Assembly: GCF_954871325.1 (NCBI RefSeq)
Contig: NC_088778.1
Coordinates: forward strand, 14,349,666-14,413,665
Reading direction: 5' to 3'
DNA: 64,000 nt
From: Gordionus sp. m RMFG-2023
Taxonomy: Eukaryota; Nematomorpha; Gordioida; Chordodea; Parachordodidae
Part shown: in pieces, positions 14,201-26,200 of the stretch
Numbering within the stretch: the stretch's first letter is position 1
How the letters are laid out: each line of letters begins with the position of its first letter
Notes under the pieces: model-generated
What the model was told of the DNA's origin: nothing
Database searches by the model: none
Seen by the model: only the letters and a program-made list of their open reading frames with translations
Made by a program: the position numbers and the translations under genes

Positions 14201-17200
14201 CAACTGATGCTTTTAGAGCTTTCTTGCATATTTGAATTTGCTCCATACATTTTATTGACGATGCCCATCTTGTTTGGCTAATTGTACTTAATGTAGATGG
14301 TATGCCATGAAGATTATTATTACGGGAAAATACTGCAGCTGGTATGTGTTTATTCTTGAAAAATTTAACAATTTTTTTAATTATTGAAATATGGTCACTG
14401 AAGGCGTCCAATCGTTCAAAATCGTGAAAGAATAACTGCAATGTATGCGCTGCACAACCATAACATTGTATATGATTATAAATAGATTCAGATTTTAGAA
14501 TTCGCTGCTTTCATGTTAGCGGCATTATCAGTAACTAAAGAATATACTTTTACCGGATTCAATTCATGAATTACATTTTTAAATTCCTGGGCAATATAAT
14601 CTGCCGTATGGCGATTTTCCTCAGTATTTAGAAATTTGTAGAACACTGGAACAGGCGTCATCACCATAAAATTAATAATACTCTCGTTTCTAATGTTGCT
14701 CCAGCCATCTGATACAATTGATAAGTAAGGAGCTTTTATTATATCTGCAACTCTCACCTCCATATCACCTGACGCTTTGTCTAGAAGATATCCAGCCAGC
14801 TGCCTTCTCCTGGGTAATGTGTAAATAGGACGTATTTTTTTAAAAAATTCTTGGATGTAGGGATTTTCAGTGATGTGGAAAGGTAAATTGCTCGCATATA
14901 CAGCCTTTGCAAACAATTGATCCAGCTCATTTTTTTCTTTGGGATTAATTCTATCTATGAAACCGGTTATACAAGATTGAGATTTATATTTAATCGCCTT
15001 GCTTGTAGATTGATTAGAAATAAGGGAATCAAATTCTCCTGAGTCACAAGACATAATATTGTTCATTTGATAATCATTCTCACTAATTTCACCCAATTCT
15101 TCATTAGAGTTAGACTTAGAAGTATTACAAATTACATTTGTGATATTTTTTGTAGAGGTTGATATTTTGGAATTTGAATAAAATTTTTCCTTAATTATAA
15201 CAGGGCACATAGTACAGCTGCTTAATAAATGTTTGACCATTCTATCAACGTGGGTGATATAGGACATCTTGCAAAACTTGCACACCGCTTTAACTGATTT
15301 ACCATCGCGTACTTCTTGAAAATGTTTCCAAACATGATGCTTTGGTTTGACCATAATCCCTAATATATTAAAATTTAACAAAAAATGATTTTGATTATTG
15401 TAAAGTTAATCAATCTTAACTATTTTATAATTATCGACCAATTATTCCAATAATTTCTTAATATTATAAATATAATATAATAAACTTTTTACCAGAATTG
15501 AATAATATTCCGTAAATCTGACCAGAACAATTAAAATGAAAATTAATTTTAAAAACCAAATATAGCAAGTGTAAGTAAAACAAATGAGAATTAATATAAT
15601 TTATACTCGGCTAAATATTAAATAAAATTTAAATTTATTAAAAAATAAGAATGAAAAAATTATATTATGATTATAATAAATCGGGTATTTTTATTTTTTT
15701 TAAGAAAAATGAATTGAAAAAAATAAAGAAAGCGAGACACGGCAATGATTAGGCAAAAAAATAACTAAAAATATTACTATATTTAGAAAAATTACATATT
15801 TATATTTTAATAAAAAAATAATAAGATTGATAAACATGCTTTTAATGCATACTAGTTAATTATATCAAAATATTTATTCGCCATTAATATTTTAGAGTAT
15901 TTGACCGTATTTGACCAGTCAAATACTCCTCCGGTCAATTGACCGACATGCCAACCCTGATCACAATATCATCTGCAAATATCATATTCCACGGGACTGT
16001 TTGAGGTATAGACTGTGCTAATACATCTATTACTGTAATAAAGAGAAGTGGGCTGAGAGCCGACCCTTGATGAACTCCTTCGGCTATTGTGAAGCCTGCT
16101 GAAGTACCTGTTGTGCTACGGACCATTTTTGTATGGCCCATATACATATCATGTATTATTCTTATATATTTTTCGGGAACCTTTTTGTGGCGTAGCGCCC
16201 AGCAGATAAGTTTTCTTGGGATTCTATCGAAGGCCTTTTCTAGATCGAGAAAGACCATGTATAGCTTTTTGTTCTTTTTCCTGTATTTTTCACTCATTTG
16301 CCTAATTGCTTGGATAGCATCAGTTGTTGATCCTCCAGGCATAAAGCCAAACTGAGTCCCTCCTATTTCGATTATGTCTCTTAATCTTTTTTCTATTATT
16401 TTTTCGTATAGTTTTAGACAGTGTGACATTAGTTTTATACCCATGTAATTTTGACAATTGTATGGATCCCCTTTATTTTTGTAGATAGGAACTAGATAGC
16501 TCTGCCTCCATTTTTGGGGAACCTCTTCATTTCCAAGTATTTTATTGTACAGATTTGTGAGGAGATGTATTCCATCATCTCCTAGTGCTTTAAGGCTTTC
16601 TATTGGAATATCGTCTGGACCCCTAGCTTTGTTGTTTTTCATATACTTGAGGCATGTGATTATTTCTTGTTCTATTGGTTGTACAAGGTTTTGACATGGT
16701 GAGTGTTCGTCTAGATGTAGTATGTGAGGATTAAAGTTGAGAAACTCCTGAAAATATTCTTTTTATCTATTCATTATTTCTTTTTATTATCAATTTCCCA
16801 TCTTTATTTTTGATTACTTTCGGAGCTCCGTTTATATCCCTAGAGTTCTTTTCTCGCTGTTTGGCTAATCTGTATATTTTATTTTGCCATTCTTTGGTAT
16901 GTAGTTCTTCATACATGTCATATGCCATAGATTTGGCCCAAGCCATCGCCTTTGTAGCTATTCTCTTGGATTTTTTGTAATTTGTCTTGTCATCTGAGTT
17001 TTTGGATTTGAACCATATTTTATATAGGGCTTTTTTCTCCTGTATAGTGGTTTGTACCTCTTCATTCCACCACCATAGTTCTTTATATGATTTGTTGCCC
17101 CCTCTTGTCAAGCCTAGTGTCGATTTGGCAGTGTCTATTAATCTGGATGAAAGGTCTGTCCACATTTTTTCACTGACTTGTGAGGAATCTATTGTTTCAA

Positions 17201-20200
17201 TGTTTGCATTGATTGCAAAGGCATCTGTCATTGTTTTTAATTTGCCCCATTTGATGCATGGTTCCAGTTTTATCTTGTTTTGAGTGGATTTATTTGAGAT
17301 GTGTAAATCCATGACTAGTAGCTTGTGTTGTGCGGCGATATCTCTCCTGGGATGACTTTGCAGTCTATTACATTTTTTAATCTTCTGCGAGAGATTAGTA
17401 TGTAATCTATCTGTGTTTTCTTTGTACCACTTTCGTATGTTATAAAATGATTGTCTTTTTCCCTATAGTAGGTGTTGGTTAAGGCAAGGTCGAAATAGAG
17501 CACATTTATTTATTCACTTGATTATTTATCTCATGTGCCAAATTTTCAGGAGAATGATTTTTTGAAATAAAACACCATATTAGGTCAGTGACCGGACAGC
17601 CCCGCGGTGATATTTTGTTTGTGCAAGATGAGGGGGGGATTTTTACTCCCATACCGGATATATATTCTAGGTCTATTATACACAAAAATAATATGTATAT
17701 TCAATTAGTTTGGGGTAAAGCAGGAAAACTTAAAGGTAGAGTTTGATGTTTTTAACAATCGCTGCTAAAATAAGATCTTATTATCCATTAGTCTAGTTCT
17801 TAAAATTCATTTTTTAGATATAATACTTGTTAAAATATTCGTTTTTTTCCAAAAAAATAAATAATGCTTAGAAAATTGGCATCTTAAAATATTATTATAA
17901 ATAAAATTTTAATCTCAAAATCAAAATTAACAAAAATTTGAAAAATTTTATAATCAATATATCAAGTATAAAAGTGAATGATTCATCAAAAAAGTATTGT
18001 AATCGATATTTTTATAAAAACCAATTATACCATTCCATTATACATAAAAAAAAGTATTCATAATATTGTTAGAGACCTGCAGATTTGTACAACACGGCCA
18101 GGCCCGAATTTTTTTAAAATTTATATTATTTATTTGTAATCTTAATAATGGCCATTTTAAATATATGGTTTTAAAAAATACAACCCTACCTGAGTATTTA
18201 AAAAAAATTTAGGCCCGGCCCGGGTATATTTAAAAAATTAAATTACGGTTCTGGGACCTGCAGGTCTCGATTGAAATAGATTACATAATAATTTATGTCC
18301 AGTTTTGGGGGTATTTTCAATCACTTCTATTATCAAAAATAGGGGGAGGTATGACCCAAGATCATCATTGAAATTGAGAGTGGGGGGAGATATAATTTTT
18401 ATAATTTTGACTGGGGTTATGATGAGGTAGAAGGGGATAGAAAGTAATATGTTAAATTTTCACTATATCTTTTTTATACGTTAGGCAATGGCGTTGTGGA
18501 GGGTGCCGGGGGGCTCAAGCCTCTTTAAAAATTTGGCTGGCCGTTAGTTTCAATTTTTTTACTTCTATTTTTTAAAATTAATTTTAAAATTTTTTTTATT
18601 CATTGAGTAAAGAAAAAATATATCATAATTTTTTTTAAAGTAGAAGCCTCTAACTGCTTCTATAAACTGAAATAATCTAGCTAGGTCGCTGATATGAATA
18701 TGTTTTAACTTAAAACATTTGATTGATATTCAACAACTTTAAAATCATGGAAAATCTTTAATGAATATATACTTATTATTTTTCAAATATAGAAATTTCA
18801 TATATTATTATTCATCATAAATTTACATTAGATGCCTTTTATTCGGAACCTTCCCTACAACCATGAATGTGGCATCATTGTTAAGCTTGCTGGGAGTCAC
18901 GATTGATAGATATATATCAGTAGTTAACCCTCTCAGGTTATTATATAAAATATTTTTATATTTTAGATATTTATTTTATATTACCCAGACTAGAGTAAAT
19001 TATATTTCACAATTAATCATAAATTATTTATTTATTCATTTTCTACTCATTAAATATGCTGTTTTAGTCAGTAATAGTTTTTTTCTTCTTCATACTTACC
19101 CAGTAATCTAAGTTATAGGCATAGCCATGATTATTTATTTATTTTTTTTTTGGGGGGGGGGGGGGGGCAAAATTTATTCCATAATTATATTAGAGGTCTT
19201 TACTCACTTATAGCAGGCCTTTGGTAGGGCATTGAAAAAAATTTTTTAAGATTTTTATCCTTTTTATTTTAAATTATTGTATTTTGCCGGGAGAAAGGGG
19301 GGAGGGGGTTCGATTAAAGTTTTTAATTACCTTATAATGATTTTTAAGAAAAGAGGCCAATTCCCAATGGAGGAGATGCCCCCTTCCCCAGGTCACTATA
19401 GTCTGGATAGTTCAAAGAATTTTACTATAATTACATATAATACTACCTATATTGACTTTCATTTAAAATTTATCAAAACAAATCAGCTAGTGGCACATAA
19501 CGATTTCCATAAAAATAATTTACACTATTATTTTATGAATTAAAAAAAATTGAGTTTCATTTAATAAATTTTTTTAATATAGGGAATTATATTATAAAAA
19601 TACCAAAAATAATTATGAACATATTTCACATGCCTACGTAACTAAATAATTAACTACATTTTAAAAGCAATTATTTAACATGGCATGCATGATCAGAATA
19701 TTTAATTTGGCATTAAATTTTCTCTGAATTGAATATTTTATAAATAATTATATGAATATGATTAACATAAACCACATTTATTTTATTTAAAATGTCAAAG
19801 TTAACTTTATTCTTTTTTTAAAAAAAATATATCCTATTTTAAATATATGCACACAACACGGTCGGTATTGTTTGGTCTCATTATTTAACGTACTAAAAGA
19901 TTCTTTTTTTTTTAATTTTAGGCTTGCACCCAGAGAAGCCTGAACTGCATTAATAATATCTATAGTACTGAATTTTTTTATTAAATACAATTACTTTTAC
20001 AGAAGAGAGTAAAATAACGTCCTATTTTTTTGGAAGTATCTTTTAAAAAAAAAGAAGTTAGAAAAACCAATAAATCGATAGTGAAATTTAAATTTCTTTA
20101 TGAGTTTTTATAATTTTTATTGTTTTTTGGAGCTAATTAGAATATTGTTTAATAATGAATATCAAAAAATTAATTATATATTTTTCCCTCCTAAAAATCT

Positions 20201-23200
20201 AAAATCAAATTATTATTTTTTTTAAAACCGGGGCTTTGTTTTCTATTGTCACTTTTGGCTCACCTTTCGGCCTGAACCCGACCCCAGAGAAAAATTTAAA
20301 TTAAACGCATTTTTATAAAGTAAATAAAATAAAAAAATCATTAATTGTTTTGTTTTAATTTCAGAAAAATTATGATTTTATTTTAATAAGAAGCGAAAAC
20401 ATCATTTATTCGTTATTACTAATTTATTTTTTTGAATATTTTTTATTTTTGTACAACTCGACCCGAATATTTAATTTTTAAGGCCGAGATTATATCCATT
20501 ATTTAACACTGTTTTAATCACCTCTTTGAACAAGATTAGCGGTAACAGGTAACTATAGAAAATATTATTGGCGTTATCCTGCAAAAATCAAGTGACTTAG
20601 ATAAAAAAAACCTTCTGGGTCATTCATTGAAGATTGGAAGAATACATAATATAGACATGATTGATATCTAGCAGTCTTCTTGCTGCTAAGTCATAATTAT
20701 GAATATGATGCCCTTATATAAGCAATTCAAAAGGTCAAAAAGCAAACAAATCAAAATCTAGCTTGCTAGCTAGCCATTTAAAAACATTAATATCAGATCT
20801 AGCCTTAATATAAAATGTTTTATTTTAAATATCAAATAAAGGGATTAGTCAAATTTTGATAAAAGTCAACGAATCTCTTTTCACTCGATTGAATTTTAAT
20901 ATAATAAAAAAAATTGTTCGGTATGAGAGATAGGACGGCTAACAACAATTAATAATTTTTAAGAAGTTAAAATAGTAGAAAGAATAGTCGAATATTATGG
21001 TCATATATTTAGTCATTTGTAGGCACCTCTACACCCCTCCCTCCACCCTCCAGCCAATGTAAGTAAATTTCTACATTCTTACCTCCCACTGTAAAAAAAC
21101 GATATTCAAATAAAAATTAGCAAAAAAAATAAATGTAGTATATTTTAAAACAAATTCGGGCTGGACCTCAAAAATATAAAACCCGGGCCAAAAAAATCCG
21201 GGCCGGGCAGATAGTTTCTCTGCAGGTCTCTTAATATTTGCCCCGAAAAAATATATAAATATTGAGAATTGATTATTTCCAAAATTGATGTTTAAAAGGC
21301 ATGCTTTCCAAAAATTCGCTTCCCTAGACTAAACAAATGTTATTATAAGATCTCCCAGATGTGAGATATTTTATTAAACATAATTTTAAATTTGGAAAAT
21401 CACCAAAGAATGAGATATATACATAAATTTAACGTATTTTTGTAACTTAAAGAGTAAATAGTTATTTTTTTTGTTGCATTCCAGCTAGTTACAATTATTT
21501 TATTTGCAAAAATTTTCCCGATATTTCTGTTATTATACTTTTTTTGCATATTTAGAACTAAATTATTTTTCAATCCTTTCAAAATTTTAGATTTTCATAC
21601 ACACTCTTCATCACAACTAAATGATCTCCAGTTTATCAAATTCTACTATATATAATTTTTTCTGGATAATTTTATTTAAACGGTTTCAATTTAAAAATAA
21701 GGTACAATATATATGATATCAAAAATTAAATATATTTAATAAAACAAATAAGAATATAATAATAACAGGGGCCTCATATTAACCTTTACAATCTATGCGC
21801 GCTCAATAAATTTTTTAAAATTATTTTCAAAATTACCCTTTTTAGCTAACATTATACAAAATGACCTCTTTTTTTGGTGATTTAAAAAAAATCTAAAAAT
21901 TTGAGAGGGCTCAAATTTTTCAGGGGGCTTTAGCCCCTGAGTCCTCTCGTCCCCCCAATGACGTTAAAAAAATATTATATATTTTATATAAAAAACATTA
22001 AAAAAGATCTAAAAAAAACATAGATGCCTATGGTTTTTAGAAAGTTGGGCCTATTTTCTAACATGCCTAATTTGTTAGTAGAAAACTGTGTTTGTAAGGC
22101 CATTTTATCTATTATTTTTTTGTAAAAAAAGTTAGATTTTGTTTTTCATTATTTAGTTTTCAGTTACTAATTTATTTCGATGGGCAAGTCCGGTTATATA
22201 TCTAAGATGATTTGACCTGTGACTTAAAAATCTCAAATCTGCTCCTTATGCAGCCTTTTGTTGTAGTGTAAGAAAAATACTTCCTCTTAGAGCAGCAAAG
22301 TAAAAAATTTCTCTATAAAAAGTTATAATGTATATTAGTAATCTGGCAGGCCCGAAATTATTTTTAAAAAATTTGTCCCCTACATGAAATTTTTTCTTAC
22401 TTGTCCGGAAAAACCCGACCCGAAATATAAATGATTTGTCCGCCCGGTCCGAAATTATATAAAAAAATATTAGGCCCGACCCAGCCCAAACCGAGATTAT
22501 TTTTCAAAAATAGACTCGACCCGTGATTTGCAGATCACTAGTATATCTACGGAGACACAAAGAGTTCTTTAGCAATATACTTTAAACAATTAATTAAATA
22601 TTTTCATCAGTTTCTTAATTTAATTCGTATAAATATCAAGTATTTACTTATTATTTTGAAAATAAACAAATTGTATATTATAATAAACAATTTGATAAAA
22701 AAAAATTATTCAAGGTTATATCGCAATATCTTGAAAAATTATTATAAAGAGTTATAAACATAAACATATAATATAACTTAATTATTTCCAAAAACTATTA
22801 TAATAATGAATTTTTTTTTAGAAAAAATATAAAATTTCCTTTGTTAAAAAATATCAAAATTTTATATTCAATATTTTTTGTAATATGGGTTTTTTTTAGC
22901 TAGTTAATTAAAATTTATATATTATTATAGTATCGTAATGGTAAAGATTGAAGATAGACAATTTTTTATTACCAGGTGTTTTGCATTGCATAGACAGAAA
23001 ATAATTATCAGAATAAATTATTTACACGGGAATTGAAAAACCCCCAAATTTTACAAATTACATTAGATACACATGTGACATAAGACAAAGGTAGTTTGTG
23101 GTTTACCCCTTGGATTGGGATTCAAACCAAACCTTTAAATCTGTATTTTTTATCAAATCTGAACCTTTAAATGATTTTCTATCCGAACCGCTAAAATGCC

Positions 23201-26200
23201 TGTGAACCGGTTCGAGCCTCATGATTTTATGCTTAAAAAAGAGAGTTATTACTAGTATGTTACTAAAATTTTAATTTATATCCAAATTATTTTAAAGATT
23301 ATCATCATTAATTTGATATATAAGTATCAGTAAACATTAGTATATTGCCATTTTACCACATTTAAATATTTTTAACCTTAATGCTTGGAGATAAATTGAA
23401 TCCAAACATATAGTATTATAAATATATAAAAATTTAATATTCTTGATTGTGACACAACTATGAAGAGGCACCGCGGAGCAAATCTTGAGCGTCACATAAA
23501 AAAAACCGCCCTCTCGAACTCAATAAAATTAACAAACACAACAAATAAAATATATAATTCGAATGTAGGTTTATGTTCACTTGTACGCAAAAATTTATAT
23601 AGTATTAATAATTTAAGCAAGCGACGCTGAACCTTATCACTTGAGGATAAAAAAATCATCTAATTTAATCGTTTTCAACAGGGAAAATAATCCATCTTAT
23701 TTTGGTATCACATTTTTCATGCCAAAAGTCTATTCTTTGACTACTGTTTTATGCTATTGCTACTAAATTATAAAAGTAAAGTAATTTTTTAGATATTTTA
23801 TTTAGGAAAATAAAAGGGGGAACTTATGATAGAAATTGTAAAAAAAGCTCCGAAAATATTGAAATTTAATTTTTACTTATATTAGGAGGATTTTACATTT
23901 AAAGGTAAAAGAAATCTAGATACTGAAACTCTGTCAAGTTATATTCAAATTATTTAAAAAAATAAAACAATTAATATAAGCAAATCAATCCTCTTACAAT
24001 TAAAAGTTGCATTTAAATGTATGAAGTTACTTAATATTGATAATTAAAAAAATAATTAATATAATAAAGGCATTCCCAACAATAAGCTAAAAAATCAAAA
24101 AATTAAAATAAAAAATGGGCCTGGTACTTCAGGGGAAAAAAATCTATTTATGAAAAATTATTCTTGGGAAAAATCCACTCATACTTTAACATCCAAAAAG
24201 ATGTTTGATTACTTAATTGCAGTATTTGTGATTGAAGATTTACAATGCATTTTCTGTTGTGGAAAGTCCATCCTTAATTGGACTGATTATAAATATATAC
24301 TCAAATAGATCAATTGTGTGCCGCAAACAATAACAAAGAATCCAATTTAAAAATGAAAGAATTGGTGCTGAACACAATAATTAAGGATAAACTAAACCGT
24401 ATATTAGCTCTCAAGAACTATGTATTTCATCAAAAAAAACACCTAACAAAACGAGAACATCTCGTGTTCTTGAATTTTTCGATGATGTTTCCGATGAGGA
24501 AGATAAAAACTGATGATATAATTAATATTGATTATAAGCTAATTTTATGAGATCATCCATATCAGATCTCACAATATTTATAGAATTCCCTATTTACTCT
24601 CCCATCCAGTTCCTCTCTTGAGAGATTATTTAGTTTAGCAAATATTTTTGGTTAAAAAGATTTTTTTTGCCTTGACATCTTATCTTAAAAGCATTAACAA
24701 ATTAATTAAAATTATGTATAACTAATATTTCATTATATGATATTTCTATTATATTTTAAATTTGAATAAAAACTGACATAATTTAAAATAGTTATACTAT
24801 ATTTAAAATATAGGGGAAACTGGGGTTAGGTAAACCACGGGGCTTGGCTAATCACTTAATCTCATTTCCAAAAGGTTAAAATTTTATCCTAATATAGTTT
24901 TTATTAGTTTATATCTATCGACAAATTATCTTTTGAAATAATTAATTATTTAAAATTTTACTTAAGAAATAAAATTTTGATGAAATTTTCAAAAGATTAC
25001 AAGAGAGAATTTTAATTTCTATAAAAATATATAATCATTTATATGTAAATAAAATCTTATAGGAAAGTTTAAACACTCTTCTATAATTTGGGAAAGTTTT
25101 ATGAGTATTTATTATATGATATTATTTCTGATTTGTCAACTTAGATCTAGCGGGGCATGCTAAACCATATACGTAAATTGTGGCAGTTAATAATGAATAA
25201 AATTTCAAAATCTTGAAAAGGCAATATATCTCTTTTTATGATTGGTATTTAGATTTATGGTAAGAAATCATAATCTCTCCTTAAGATCCTTATTTTTTTT
25301 TATGTCCATTAAGTTTCAATTTTAATATAAAATTAGCCTCATTTATAAGTAATATAATATTTTGAACAATAAAATTATTCTATACGTATCATTACTAATA
25401 AATAAAAATCATTTCAATTTATTATGGCCTAAAAACTAATGGTTTAGGAAGCCCCTTGAAGTGGTTTTCCTCACCCCTCTATTGGGGCATATTGGACAAA
25501 ATTTTCACTTTTACAGAAAATAAAATTTAAAAAAAATAATTATATTCTTAAATTTTTTTATAAGTTATTGAGTATAGTTTTAGGTATCTAATCATATATT
25601 ATTTTTTATATTAACTAAAAAACCAGGAACTATAGCCAATTTTGTAAAAACAGTTTGACTAACACCAATCTCCCCTAGTAGCTATAGCGCACTACTTTTT
25701 TTTAAGTAGCATTAACAGAAATGAAAATTGCTTTATATAAATAAGCTAAAATCATATTTTTATAATTTTTTTCGTTCTTTTTTATTTATCAATATGGATT
25801 TGAAATCCAAGTTAGGGATTACGTTTATAAATTATACAAATAAATATATTAATCTAAAGGATAGATGATCTCTCTCTTAATAACTTAATCCTTTAAAATC
25901 TCTATCAAATTAATATTTTCGAATGTAGGCCATATTGAAAAAAATATTATTTTATTTTAAAAAACTATAAAACATAAATTTGCAATCCCTTGAATTGTAT
26001 TTATAAGGTCATATCATAAATAAAGCGTAAAGATGTTTAAACCTTCTCTTGATATTGTGCCAATTAATCTAGGAATAAACTTATCGATTGTAATTTCCTT
26101 ACTATATATTTAATCGGATTTCCTTTGGTGTCTTTTAAATAACTTTAGTTGAAAAATTTTTTTTTATTAGAAGTATGCGTTAGGGACCTTAAACAGTCAG

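Larger units (their letters stand above)
12464..17510 (-). mobile_element. RTE-like LINE, 5'-truncated and decayed, interrupted by a hAT
   Basis: Read on the - strand. It opens inside the endonuclease domain (TQIDYILISRR). A connecting region follows, then the reverse transcriptase: NNKARGPDDIPIE, FLDLEKAFDRIP, GVHQGSALSPLLF and the FADD form of the YxDD box, joined across the hAT to LAESKDEM. The thumb/C-terminal region has EYMVTGG, SCKYLGSTI and, at the end, NRLRWYGH and GKRKRGRPK. The coding sequence ends TAA and runs straight into an A-rich tail, as RTE-type LINEs do. At least three frameshifts and internal stops make it inactive. Length without the hAT is about 2.3 kb. Confidence 0.9.

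Noticed and set aside
24314-24550. Possible 78-residue host protein
   Set aside because: A hAT dimerisation motif follows after a frameshift, so it is part of a decayed transposase.
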